From: Bordetella parapertussis
GTDB lineage: Bacteria; Pseudomonadota; Gammaproteobacteria; Burkholderiales; Burkholderiaceae_B
Direction of reading: 5' to 3'
Length of the DNA stretch: 17,602 nucleotides
Assembly (NCBI GenBank): GCA_945903445.1
Contig: CAMDNZ010000058.1
Location: 1 to 17,602 of the forward strand
Shown here: positions 1-7,486 of the stretch, in pieces
How positions within the stretch are numbered: the stretch's first letter is position 1
Layout: each line of letters begins with the position of its first letter
Notes under the pieces: generated by a model
Seen by the model: only the letters and a program-made list of their open reading frames with translations
The model's database searches: none
Told to the model about the DNA's origin: nothing
Position numbers and translations under genes: made by a program

Positions 1-74
1 TTGTCCAGCTGCTCGGCTAGCTTCAGCAGCCCTATCTTGTTTCGGATTACCTTATGATTCTGGGCCATGTTCAT
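1..74 (-). CDS. Transposase N-terminus (partial), left insertion sequence
   Basis: Only the first 24 or so residues are present, beginning MNMAQNHKVIRNK and continuing through an LLKLAEQL helix. This resembles the N-terminal helix-turn-helix start of IS481-like transposases, which act on the element's inverted ends. The start ATG is at 74-72 on the minus strand, with an AAGGAAAA ribosome-binding site upstream; a second in-frame ATG follows two codons later. The gene runs off the window edge, so integrity of the catalytic DDE domain cannot be judged. It is identical to the fragment at 17527-17602. Confidence 0.75.
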   Translation of the reverse strand, partial: MNMAQNHKVIRNKIGLLKLAEQLD

Positions 75-144
75 CTCTGACTTTTCCTTTCAGGGCTCTT
101 GCCCTAGGTTAACGAAAATGTCAGATTAAGTTTTGACTAATACA
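1..144 (-). mobile_element. Left insertion sequence end (IS481-like), partial, inverted
   Basis: This is the 5' end of an insertion sequence read on the minus strand; the rest lies outside the window. Its inner tip is at 144, where the minus strand reads TGTATTAGTC. The TGT start and the transposase N-terminus suggest the IS481 family, recalled from general knowledge and not searched. The 144 bases are the exact reverse complement of 17457-17600, and identity stops abruptly at 145 (C here, T at the matching 17456). It has inserted into the 3' part of the csaA-like gene. The transposase is transcribed outward, away from the window interior. Confidence 0.85.
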
Positions 145-370
145 CTTTACGTGGGAAATTGACGACCGCCACGACGCGCCGACCGATCAATGATTCCGGG
201 GTGTAGTGCTGGGTGATTTGCGCACTGGATTTACGGATGCCAATGGCTTCGCCGAAATCGACGTGCAGGATATAGGCGGGCTTACGCGCCTCGGGAAACG
301 GATGCGCCTCGATCACCTGGCCGACGCGCAGTTCGACCTTGGTGAAATCGTCCCAACTGATCAAATCCAT
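137..370 (-). pseudogene. csaA: CsaA-like tRNA-binding (EMAP/OB-fold) protein, 3'-truncated by IS
   Basis: The reading frame starts at ATG 370, with an AGGAG ribosome-binding site about 7 bases upstream. It encodes MDLISWDDF followed by KVELRVGQVIEAHPFPEARK, the start of the CsaA/tRNA-binding OB fold, and runs through SSAQITQHY to VVNFPRK. CsaA-family proteins are about 110 residues and act as chaperones or tRNA-binding factors. Here only 75 native residues remain before the insertion sequence joins at 145/144. The last two codons (Val, Tyr) and the TAG stop come from the IS tip. About 35 C-terminal residues are missing, including part of the dimer interface expected in this family, so the product is probably non-functional. 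An open frame continues upstream to 571 but lacks family similarity there and is not the start. Confidence 0.85.
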
Positions 371-644
371 TCTGGCTCCTGATGCCGCGTCTGCCAATGG
401 GCAAGGCCGCCACGATACATCGAATGACGGCTTTTGGGTTCTGCATGCGCAAGCTCGTACATGACGAGGCAATGTTGCGATTGGATTGAAACCAATAGAT
501 TTTGGATGCGGCGGCAATCCATTGTTATTGAAAGGTTTCCGATCGATCAAAGAAAAAAACCTACACGTCACGCCAACACGTCGCCAACGAATGCTCGAAT
601 GCCATTCCAGACGAGCCGAATCGGTGCAAGGTCCTACGAACGAA
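371..644. other. Divergent intergenic region between csaA remnant and GNAT pseudogene
   Basis: This gap must hold promoters for both flanking genes. It contains a small inverted repeat, ATTGG and CCAAT arms separated by 7 bases, near 480-496, and a locally AT-rich stretch around 520-565. I could not place a convincing -35/-10 pair on either strand and see no conserved small gene. Confidence 0.4.
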
Positions 645-1208
645 ATGATCTACGTACCCTCCTCCATCACAACGTCACGTCTAATTCTGCGTATGGCGCA
701 ACCGGGCGATGCGAAGGTGCTTCACGCCCGCTATTTTTCAGACCCGATCTGTTCTCGCTATCTTCGCCGACAGCCTCATCAGACAGTCCGTCAATCCGGA
801 GAAGTGCTGCGGCGGTTTACGCGCCCCAACGCGGGCGAACGTGCTGAACATCGGGGCTGGGTCATCGCCTTAAAAGAAACGAATGTACCGATTGGCCTGC
901 TGCTGTTGTTCCGGCTTGCCAACGCTTATGAACTGCACTTCGGAATCAGCCGGGCATATTAGGGATCGGGGTTGACCAGCGAAGCAGTCGGAGCTGTTCT
1001 GGAACAGTTGGCATGCGCAGACGGCCCTCGTCTAGTCCGTAGCTATTGCGAGTCGACACACAGTGCATCGGCACGAACACTGGAGTACGCCGGCTTTCAC
1101 CGATGCGAAGATGCTTCGGCGGCGGTATTCCCTTCGCTCGGGATCTTTCCTCGGAAATGTACGACGTACGCTCTAGAGCTGGCGGCACGCTCTGGGCCTG
1201 CGTGCTGA
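645..1208 (+). pseudogene. GNAT acetyltransferase (RimJ/RimL type) with in-frame amber stop
   Basis: From ATG 645 the frame encodes MIYVPSSITTSRLILR, the usual start of RimJ/RimL-type GNAT enzymes, which transfer acetyl from acetyl-CoA to amines. After 105 residues ending HFGISRAY there is a TAG at 960-962. The same frame then continues GSGLTSEAVGAVLEQL and ends at TGA 1206-1208. Family members read Y-W-G-x-G-L-x-(S/T)-E-A at this point, so the TAG replaces an expected TGG tryptophan codon by one base change. The stop falls just before the acetyl-CoA-binding helix, so the truncated product would lack the cofactor site. The region after the stop is still open and family-like, so the lesion is recent, or is a sequencing error. 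No strong ribosome-binding site is seen. It is divergent from csaA across a 274-base gap (371-644). Confidence 0.85.
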
Positions 1209-1226
1209 CTGAATTCGCAGCTCACA

Positions 1227-1259
1227 AAAAAACGAGCGACCCAAAGGCCGCTCGTTTTT
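1227..1259. terminator. Bidirectional intrinsic terminator
   Basis: An A-tract leads into ACGAGCG, a loop of about 10 bases containing CCCAAAGG, then CGCTCGT and a T-tract. Because A and T tracts flank the stem on both sides, it can stop transcription from either strand. It lies between the convergent GNAT pseudogene (stop at 1208) and the DUF4394 gene (minus-strand stop at 1322), about 60 bases beyond the latter. Confidence 0.85.
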
Positions 1260-1321
1260 ATCCCAGGTTGTCCTCAGGCGGCCCTCACGCCGTATGAAAA
1301 ACTCCCCTTCGCGCGGGATAC

Positions 1322-2104
1322 TTACATCGCAGCCGGAACGGCGATGTCGATCACTTTCTTCGGCAGACCCTTGATCTTGCCTACTTCGGTCGGCTTGCCG
1401 GTTTCCAGATCGACCGTGTGAAGCGTGCCGTCGATCAGCAGAAATGCCTGGTTGCCGCCCTTGCCATCGGACCAGATGTCGAAGGCGCCATGCGACAGCT
1501 TCTTCACAATCTGACCCTTGCTGACCAGCGTGCCGTCGTTAGGCGGTGCCTGCAGCAGCAGGTGGCCCGAGTTGGCGTCGATGTCGAACAGCTGGGTGGC
1601 CTTGGTGCCTGCGAACGAGTTGGTGTAGGCGCCCGCCACCACCTTCGGCGTCTTGCCGGCCCACTGACTGTCGGCAGCATAGTTCAAGGGCTTGTCCAGT
1701 ACGACTTCGCCAGTGTCCACGTTCACACGGAAGTTGGTGCCATCGGGGGCAATCAAACGCAGGCGGTCAGCCACCGGGTTGAAATCCACGACAGCCCAGT
1801 CTTTACCCGGCAGCTCCTGGCTCAGTTTGGGGCCAGCGGTAGCCATGGCGGTCGTAGTGTCGATGGTGTAGATGACGTTGTCGTTACCCACGGCGTAGAC
1901 CTTGCCGTTGGCCGGACGCACGTCGATGCCGCGCAGCGTCGACTTCGTGCCCTTGACGTCCCAGGTGCCCACGACCTTCTTCGAAGTAGTGTCGAATTTG
2001 GCCAGCTTATTGTCACCCGACAGGGCCCACAATTCAGCGGCGTTGGCAGTAGCGCCTAAGGTCAACGAACCAGCCAGAGCAGCAGCGATCAAAGTGAATT
2101 TCAT
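1322..2104 (-). CDS. Secreted DUF4394 beta-propeller-like protein
   Basis: The 260-residue protein starts at ATG 2104, chosen because GGAAGGGA lies about 8 bases upstream and because this gives a clean signal peptide (MKF, then a hydrophobic core, then ATANA before AELWAL). The open frame upstream is untranslated leader. The mature part has DUF4394-type repeats: LRGIDVRPANGKVYAVG at about 58-73, VDFNPVADRLRLIAPDGTNF at about 106-125, then AGAYTNS and a late HGAFDIW segment. The family is predicted to be periplasmic or exported, has no established biochemical role and often lies beside ECF sigma/anti-sigma pairs. Here it is 220 bases downstream of such a pair on the same strand, so it may belong to that sigma factor's regulon. 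No catalytic residues can be assigned. Confidence 0.88.
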   Translation of the reverse strand: MKFTLIAAALAGSLTLGATANAAELWALSGDNKLAKFDTTSKKVVGTWDVKGTKSTLRGIDVRPANGKVYAVGNDNVIYTIDTTTAMATAGPKLSQELPGKDWAVVDFNPVADRLRLIAPDGTNFRVNVDTGEVVLDKPLNYAADSQWAGKTPKVVAGAYTNSFAGTKATQLFDIDANSGHLLLQAPPNDGTLVSKGQIVKKLSHGAFDIWSDGKGGNQAFLLIDGTLHTVDLETGKPTEVGKIKGLPKKVIDIAVPAAM

Positions 2105-2280
2105 GTGATGTCCCTTCCAAGTGAATAAGTATTCAGGAGTGTGAGTGCGTGCGTCGAAGCCAGTGCAAGCATCGTGCCTTGTGCAACCCATCACTGCTGT
2201 AAACGTATCGGCACTCGATTTGGATCACCGAAATTACAAACGCTTTCTTTTGCGGCAAACCTTGAACACGTCTGACAAGC

Positions 2281-2306
2281 CTGACGGGCGCGACCGATCC
2301 CGTCAG
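2281..2306 (-). terminator. Perfect 8-bp hairpin downstream of anti-sigma gene
   Basis: CTGACGGG and CCCGTCAG form a perfect 8-bp stem with a 10-base loop, starting about 18 bases after the anti-sigma stop codon on the minus strand. No U-tract follows, so it is at best a weak terminator or an mRNA-stabilising hairpin at the 3' end of the sigma/anti-sigma transcript. The rest of the 2105-2324 gap should hold the DUF4394 promoter, which I could not place confidently. Confidence 0.4.
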
Positions 2307-2324
2307 TGACTTATCGATTAAAGC

Positions 2325-3161
2325 CTATCGTGCACCAGGCAAAACCACCGTTGCAGCAGCCGAACTGACCACACGCCCGATAAACAGAATGGCCCCGGTC
2401 GGCCCGCCAGTCGGTGAACCGCCTTCGGGTTCGAGGGTCATCTCGAACAGTTGGTTGTTATGCACCGGACCCACAGCCGACGCCGGCAAACGGATGGACT
2501 TGCCCGCAGCGACCAGGCCCAGGGAGCGTGGACGCTTTTCATTGGGTGCCAAGGTCCACAACTCGACAGAACGGCCCGGCGTCGCGGCCACGTGCAACAG
2601 AGAATCGAGCACCACGTCGCCATTGGGCTGCACCGTGACCACCCAACCGGGTTTGGCGGTTTCGCCGGGCGCTTGCAACACGGCCATGTGCGTAGCGGCG
2701 GGGGCCTGCGGCGTCACGGTCGGCATGATGGCCAGCACCAGCGCAGCCACCGCCAGACCGGCCGTCAGCCAGCGCCAGGCCATCACGTTGTCCCACACAC
2801 CACGCCAACCGGCATCCGACTCGGCAGGACGACGAACGGGGGCGGCATCGACGGGTGCGGGTGCAGCCGTGGAATGTGCCGGTGCCGATCGTACAGGGGT
2901 TGCTTGCGCAGGCGTCGATCGTGCGGCGGCCGTCAACCCAAGCACCGATTGAATGCGCAGCCATACAACCGCCGAGGGCGCTTGCGTCGGGATGCGATCA
3001 GCCAGCGCCAAAAAGTCGTTTTCCCAAGCCAGGGCCATTGCGGCCGCCGAGCGATCGCGCTCGATCAAAGCCTGGATTTCGGCGCGCTCGGCCCCTTCAA
3101 GCAGTCCCAGGACATATTCGCCGATTTGTACTTGGCGATCTGAATCGTGTTCCTCGATCAT
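2325..3161 (-). CDS. RskA-like transmembrane anti-sigma factor
   Basis: This protein of 278 residues is a single-pass membrane anti-sigma factor, predicted to hold the upstream ECF sigma factor inactive. The N-terminal part (about 1-75) has the zinc-finger-less anti-sigma pattern: GEYVLGLLEGAERAEIQALI, then LAWENDF. An Ala/Pro/Thr-rich linker follows (about 78-112), then one membrane helix (about 131-148, LTAGLAVAALVLAIM), then a periplasmic RskA C-terminal domain (about 156-278) with PGRSVELWTL and FEMTLEPEGGSPTGGPTG. I chose ATG 3161 because it forms an ATGA overlap with the sigma stop and sits about 11 bases after AGGAG. The GTG at 3173 is nearly on top of that ribosome-binding site. Overlap implies translational coupling with the sigma gene. 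Confidence 0.88.
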   Translation of the reverse strand: MIEEHDSDRQVQIGEYVLGLLEGAERAEIQALIERDRSAAAMALAWENDFLALADRIPTQAPSAVVWLRIQSVLGLTAAARSTPAQATPVRSAPAHSTAAPAPVDAAPVRRPAESDAGWRGVWDNVMAWRWLTAGLAVAALVLAIMPTVTPQAPAATHMAVLQAPGETAKPGWVVTVQPNGDVVLDSLLHVAATPGRSVELWTLAPNEKRPRSLGLVAAGKSIRLPASAVGPVHNNQLFEMTLEPEGGSPTGGPTGAILFIGRVVSSAAATVVLPGAR

Positions 3162-3703
3162 GTGGACAGGCACTCCTGCAACGCGCGCAAGCCGGCGCGA
3201 ATGCGACTTTTAATGGTCCCCAGGGGAATGGCCAGCCGCTGAGCGATCTGGCCGTGCGACAGGCCGTTGAAATAGGCCAGGCAAATGGCCCCCCGGCGGT
3301 CGTCCGGCAAATGCTCCAGGCATTTATCCAGGCGGCGGGTTTCTTGCGCCGACTCGACCTGCGCCTCGGGGCCAGGCCCTTCATCGGCCACCACGGCCAA
3401 AGCATCGTCGCCCTCGAGCGCTTCGCCCCGCTGGCGCACGCGATCCAGCACCCGGTAACGCAACACGCGATATATCCAGGCACGTCCGCCGCCGACACCG
3501 CGGTCGTAACGCGCGGCGTTGTTCCAGATCTGCACGAACGCATCGTGCAAAATCTCTTCGGCCTCGTCGCGACGCCCCAGCATGCGGGTCGCCAAGCCCA
3601 GCATCCGACCCGATTCGGTGTCGTACAGCGTCTGGAAAGCACGCTCGCTGCGAGCGGCACACTGCTCCAGGTGGGTCTCGTAATCGAATGGCACTACTGT
3701 CAT
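3158..3703 (-). CDS. ECF (RpoE-like, group IV) RNA polymerase sigma factor
   Basis: The 181-residue protein has the two-domain ECF layout. Region 2 spans about 20-90 (FQTLYDTESGRMLGLATRML, then EAEEILHDAFVQIWNNA, then AWIYRVLRYRVLDRVRQR). Region 4 spans about 128-176 (LPDDRRGAICLAYFNGLSH, then IAQRLAIPLGTIKSRIRAGL, the helix-turn-helix that reads the -35 element). It directs RNA polymerase to a small regulon when its anti-sigma partner releases it. The partner is the overlapping downstream gene. The start ATG at 3703 has GGAG about 9 bases upstream. Gene order sigma-RskA-DUF4394 suggests an envelope or oxidative stress circuit, but the inducing signal cannot be read from sequence. The subgroup resembles SigK-type ECF factors paired with RskA, an inference from the partner. 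Confidence 0.93.
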   Translation of the reverse strand: MTVVPFDYETHLEQCAARSERAFQTLYDTESGRMLGLATRMLGRRDEAEEILHDAFVQIWNNAARYDRGVGGGRAWIYRVLRYRVLDRVRQRGEALEGDDALAVVADEGPGPEAQVESAQETRRLDKCLEHLPDDRRGAICLAYFNGLSHGQIAQRLAIPLGTIKSRIRAGLRALQECLST

Positions 3704-3846
3704 CCCTGATCTCCGTCGGCGGATGGTGGGGTGTCGATCTCCGAGCCGCGCAACACGCGGCGGGATCGTATCTGCCTTGCATCATAGCGTGCCCGATGCC
3801 CGTCAAAAAAAACGAAGACTCGGTGAATTTCCGTCGCCCCCTGCCG

Positions 3847-3884
3847 TAAACATGTTTATCGCCCGTTCCGTCCACCTGACGGAA
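3847..3884. promoter_or_regulatory. Palindrome plus hairpin in the sigma/EAL divergent region
   Basis: TAAACATGTTTA at 3847-3858 is a perfect 12-base palindrome. Eight bases later TTCCGTC and GACGGAA (3866-3884) form a perfect 7-bp inverted repeat with a 5-base spacer, extendable outward by three more pairs including one G-U. Both lie in the 245-base gap (3704-3948) between the divergent sigma gene and EAL gene, 65-100 bases before the EAL start. They could be operator sites or an RNA hairpin in the EAL leader; no T-tract follows, so a terminator is unlikely. Confidence 0.45.
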
Positions 3885-3948
3885 TGGCCTCGCCCAATGT
3901 CGTCTACGCCCATTCAGGCCACTGGCGACAGTCTGGAACGCCCGCTCA

Positions 3949-5556
3949 ATGCCGACGATAACCCATCGATCGAGAGTGATAGTCTTAGCCATCGCCTTGG
4001 CGGTCGCTGGCGTTGCCGTGCCATTGAGTGCTTTAGTGTTTTATTCGGATGCACGGGCCGGGCGGGAAGCACAAGAACGGCTGGACGGTATCGCGGCGCG
4101 AATGGTGACGCGCGCCAACCATGTTCTGGAAGAATCGATCAAGCTGCTCCATACGCTGGATGCGCTCGATCTGTTGCCATGCTCGCCCCGCCATATCGGG
4201 CATCTGCGGTCGCTGACGCTCAATGCGCGCGCTGTCGGCGAAATCGGCCATTTCGAAAATGGGCTGCTGGCCTGTACGTCGTGGGGGGTGACCGAAACGC
4301 TGGTACCACAACGCCCACCCGATTTCATGATGGACGGCGACATCGCCGTGACGGTCAACATGGTGCCGCAGGTCAGCTATAGCCGTCCGGTTATCGCATT
4401 GCAATATCGCGGCAACAACGTGCTGATCAACCCGGTTCAATTGGTCGACGTATTGGGCGAACCCAATGTACAGATGGTGCTAGCGACCAAAGAGAGTCAG
4501 ATACTGAGCCAACTGAACGAACCCGATTCCGCCTATGTCGCTCAGTTGCTCCGGCATACCAAGGCCGGGGCGTCGCCCTCGTCGGACGACGACAACGTGC
4601 TGGGCATCGCCCGCATCGGCGAGTTGATGGCCGTCGCGATCGAACCGAGACAGTTTCTGACGGCACGATTGGCCCAAGAGCGCCAGGGTCTATTACCCGT
4701 CGGCGCAGTGATCGCGGCTATCACGGTCGCCATTGTGGTGTGGTTGCTGCGCCGCCGCGCCTCGCCAGTGGGCGAACTGGCCATCGCGGTACGCAAGCGC
4801 GAATTCGAAGTGCATTATCAGCCGATCGTCGCCATGCAAACAGGGCACTGCGTGGGGGCCGAAGCGCTGGTGCGCTGGCGACGCCCTGACGGCTCGCTAG
4901 TGCGGCCCGACCTTTTCATCCCTCTGGCCGAGGAAACCGGCCTGATCACACCCATTACCGATCAGGTTCTTGCCAACGTCGTACACGACTTGGGCTCGCT
5001 GTTGGCCAAGCACCCCACCCTTTACGTCGCGATCAACGTGGCAGCCGAAGACATGACATCGGGTCGCATCTTGGACATGGTCAAGATGCGTGTACCGGGC
5101 TCGGGCATCCGCCCCGATCAGATTTGGCTGGAGGCCACCGAACGCGGCTTGCTGGAAGAGTCGGCGCGCCAAACCATCACCCAGGCGCGCCAGGCAGGCT
5201 ATCGGATCGCCATCGACGACTTCGGAACGGGCTATGCCGGCCTGTCTTATTTGCAGGCGTTCCAGTTCGATGCCCTGAAGATCGACAAATGCTTCATCGA
5301 CACCATCGGTACCGATTCGGCCACCAGCAGCGTGACCCCGCATATCATTCGCATGGCGCAAGCACTGCAATTGAACCTGGTCGCCGAAGGCGTGGAGACG
5401 CAGGCCCAGGCCGACTACCTCACGCAAAGCGGCGTCGATTGCGCGCAAGGCTGGCTGTATTCCCGGCCACTGCCCGCCGCCGCGTTTATCGTTTATTGCC
5501 AAGCCAATCTGGCAGCGCGCGCCGCCCCCCCGACAGGCCCGGAAGACGACGGTTAG
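3949..5556 (+). CDS. CSS-motif EAL-domain c-di-GMP phosphodiesterase
   Basis: The 535-residue inner-membrane protein hydrolyses cyclic di-GMP to pGpG. It has a first membrane helix (about 9-31), a periplasmic CSS-type sensor region (about 32-247) with paired cysteines at about 78 (LPCSP) and 109 (LACTSWG), a second helix (about 248-268) and a cytoplasmic EAL domain (about 283-515). Catalytic residues look intact: EAL at 305-307, Asn363, Glu395 in WLEATE, the DDFGTGYAGLSYL loop with Asp423-Asp424, Lys444, and Glu480 in VAEGVET. In E. coli PdeC-type proteins the periplasmic cysteines sense the Dsb redox state, so this one may link envelope redox to motility or biofilm. There is no GGDEF domain. 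The start at 3949 has only a distant GGAA, so initiation may be weak. It is divergent from the ECF sigma gene. Confidence 0.93.
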   Translation: MPTITHRSRVIVLAIALAVAGVAVPLSALVFYSDARAGREAQERLDGIAARMVTRANHVLEESIKLLHTLDALDLLPCSPRHIGHLRSLTLNARAVGEIGHFENGLLACTSWGVTETLVPQRPPDFMMDGDIAVTVNMVPQVSYSRPVIALQYRGNNVLINPVQLVDVLGEPNVQMVLATKESQILSQLNEPDSAYVAQLLRHTKAGASPSSDDDNVLGIARIGELMAVAIEPRQFLTARLAQERQGLLPVGAVIAAITVAIVVWLLRRRASPVGELAIAVRKREFEVHYQPIVAMQTGHCVGAEALVRWRRPDGSLVRPDLFIPLAEETGLITPITDQVLANVVHDLGSLLAKHPTLYVAINVAAEDMTSGRILDMVKMRVPGSGIRPDQIWLEATERGLLEESARQTITQARQAGYRIAIDDFGTGYAGLSYLQAFQFDALKIDKCFIDTIGTDSATSSVTPHIIRMAQALQLNLVAEGVETQAQADYLTQSGVDCAQGWLYSRPLPAAAFIVYCQANLAARAAPPTGPEDDG

Positions 5557-5755
5557 GTCGCAGCCGCGGCCCCCTCCCCCGGCGTTTCCACGTTACTTGT
5601 CGCTGGATTCGGCTTAAAAGGCCGGGCATTGCTGCACGCCGGCGCGTAAAGCGCGTTTGTCGCGCACGCGAAAGTCGCGGTTTATCCGTAAAATAGCGCT
5701 CACATACCGACAGGGCCATGCGCCCGAGGCACGACGCAATCAAACGGGGGGAAGC

Positions 5756-6421
5756 ATGTCCAGCGCGCGCGATATGATGTATGGCGAGCTGCGACGCCGC
5801 TTGATGTCGGGTGCGTTTTTGCCGGGCGAACGCCTGCGTGAAGAACACATCGCCAGCGAGATGTCGGTTAGCCGCACGCCCGTGCGAGCGGCCATACAAC
5901 GGCTCGAAACCGACGGGCTGGTGATGCTGGAAGAACGTCGCGGCGCGGTGGTGCTGGGATGGACCGAGCGCGACATCGACGAAGCGTTCGAGATTCGTTC
6001 GCTGATGGAACCCTACGCTGCCAGCGTCGCGGCACTGCACGCCACCGACGCCGAAATCGACGAGCTCGAAGCCATCAACCGGCAAATGGAAACCGCGGTG
6101 CATGCAGGAGGCGATCAACGTGTCGCGCGCATCCAGCAGTTAAACAACCAGTTTCATCACGCCCTGCTGGTGGCCTCGCATTCGGCGCGAGTACGCACCA
6201 TGGTCGAGAACCTGTTGGACGTGCCCATTATCATCGGCTCGTTTTACTTCTACACCGCACAAGACATGCTGCACAGCGTCGAGCATCATCGCCAAATCAT
6301 CATGGCCTTGCGCACGCGCGATGCCGCATACGCCCGCAACGCCACGCAGTTTCACCTGGCGGCCACCCATCGGCTGTTCAAACGACAACGGGCCCCGCAA
6401 ACCCGCACGGGACCCGATTGA
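5756..6421 (+). CDS. GntR-family transcriptional regulator, FCD (FadR-like) subfamily
   Basis: This 221-residue protein begins at ATG 5756, preceded by GGGGGGAAG; an upstream extension to 5657 has no family similarity. The N-terminal winged helix (about 1-70) contains LMSGAFLPGERLREEHIA, then MSVSRTPVRAAIQRLETDGL, the GntR DNA-reading segment. The C-terminal FCD domain (about 80-210) carries FEIRSLMEP, FHHALLVASHS and VEHHRQIIMALRTRDAAYA, with the histidines that bind a metal and organic-acid ligand in this family. It most likely controls the convergent organic-acid operon, whose last gene ends 30 bases away. Such regulators are usually repressors released by the pathway substrate. The 199-base gap before it (5557-5755) holds a small GCGC-GTAAA-GCGC hairpin but no clear promoter. 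Confidence 0.92.
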   Translation: MSSARDMMYGELRRRLMSGAFLPGERLREEHIASEMSVSRTPVRAAIQRLETDGLVMLEERRGAVVLGWTERDIDEAFEIRSLMEPYAASVAALHATDAEIDELEAINRQMETAVHAGGDQRVARIQQLNNQFHHALLVASHSARVRTMVENLLDVPIIIGSFYFYTAQDMLHSVEHHRQIIMALRTRDAAYARNATQFHLAATHRLFKRQRAPQTRTGPD

Positions 6422-6451
6422 ACCGCTGTCGCCCTAGCCTATCGAACGACG

Positions 6452-7444
6452 CTATTTTTCGATCCAGGGCAAGTCTTTCCAAAGCGCCTTGAATCCGTCC
6501 TCGGACTTTTGCAATTCCGCCGCGTATTCCCGAGGCCCCAAATAGCGCAGCGGTGCGAACAATTCGGCGGCACGAGCCTTGAACTCGGGGTCGTCGTAGG
6601 TTTGCTTGATGGCCACCACCAATCGTTCACGCACGTCCTCGGGCAATCCTTTGGGTGCCGCCAGGCCGCGCAACGACGCCAGCTCGAAGTCGAAGCCCTG
6701 CTCCTTGAACGTGGGCACATCCGGCAGCAGCACCGAACGCTGCGCACCCATCTGACCCAGAATGCGGATAGGCGTGCCGCCCTTCTTGTATTGCAGCGCT
6801 TCGCCGACGTTGATGGCGCCCACCGTAATCTCTTTGCCCTGGACCGCGCCACGCACCTCGCCAGCGCCCTTATAGGGGATATGCGACAGCGTGGTGTTGG
6901 ATGCCCGCTGGAACAGCAGCATGGCGATGTGATCGTCCGAGCCGGTGCCAGTGGTGCCCACCGTCACCGAACCCGGCCCTTTGCGCGCGGCATCGGCTAA
7001 GTCTTTCAGGTTCTTGGCCGGGTACGATTCGTGGACGGTGAAGCCGCCCGGATCGTCGATCAAATTACCCAACAAGTCGTAGCTCTGCCACGAGAACGCC
7101 GACTGTCGTTCGATCGGAATCGTCAGCATGTTGGGCGTGTTGACGAACCCGATGGTGTAGCCGTCCGGTTTAGCGCGCGCCAGTTCGGCAAAGCCGATGC
7201 CGCCGCCCGCGCCGGGGCGATTGAGCACCACGATGCGCGCATCGCCGCCCAGATACTTTTGCAGATAAGGGGCCATCATACGGGCGACCAGATCGGTGCC
7301 GCCGCCCGGCCCATACGACACGATCAGGTTAATGGGTTGCTCGGGATAGGCCGCCTGGGCCTGCGCCGACGCCAAAGCAAGCGCGACGGGCACGCAAGCC
7401 GTGACCGCCAGCCTGCGCCATACGGTGCTGGATAGGTATTTCAT
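6452..7444 (-). CDS. Bug/TctC-family periplasmic solute receptor (fourth gene of operon)
   Basis: The 330-residue protein is a tripartite tricarboxylate transporter receptor (Bug family), a periplasmic two-lobe protein that captures a carboxylate. ATG 7444 is chosen because GGAGG lies about 6 bases upstream and a signal peptide follows (MKYLSST, hydrophobic core, AQAQA before AYPEQP). The TTG-initiated extension to 7456 would overlap that site. Family motifs are YPEQPINLIVSYGPGGGTD near the mature N-terminus, VVLNRPGAGGGIG, ARAKPDGYTIG, LSHIPYKGAGE and LPDVPTFKEQGFDFE. No tctA/tctB membrane genes are nearby, as is common for Bordetella-type Bug proteins, which may share a transporter or serve as sensors. 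It closes a four-gene operon, 42 bases after the dehydrogenase, and converges on the GntR gene. Its ligand cannot be assigned. Confidence 0.92.
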   Translation of the reverse strand: MKYLSSTVWRRLAVTACVPVALALASAQAQAAYPEQPINLIVSYGPGGGTDLVARMMAPYLQKYLGGDARIVVLNRPGAGGGIGFAELARAKPDGYTIGFVNTPNMLTIPIERQSAFSWQSYDLLGNLIDDPGGFTVHESYPAKNLKDLADAARKGPGSVTVGTTGTGSDDHIAMLLFQRASNTTLSHIPYKGAGEVRGAVQGKEITVGAINVGEALQYKKGGTPIRILGQMGAQRSVLLPDVPTFKEQGFDFELASLRGLAAPKGLPEDVRERLVVAIKQTYDDPEFKARAAELFAPLRYLGPREYAAELQKSEDGFKALWKDLPWIEK

Positions 7445-7486
7445 GTCGTCCTCCAAAAATGCTTTTGAGATCGAGCGGCGATCGAC

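Noticed and set aside
371..571. N-terminal extension of the csaA-like frame
   Set aside because: Similarity begins exactly at MDLISWDDF, which has its own AGGAG; the extension is Cys/Arg/Pro-rich and not family-like.
2451..3709. Several long plus-strand frames opposite the sigma and anti-sigma genes
   Set aside because: Arg/Gly/Pro-rich compositional shadows with no domains, opposite convincing genes.
3704..3800. Sigma-70 promoter TTGACG/TATGAT upstream of the ECF sigma gene
   Set aside because: The boxes are only 14 bases apart, too close for a normal promoter, and no ECF-type match was clear.
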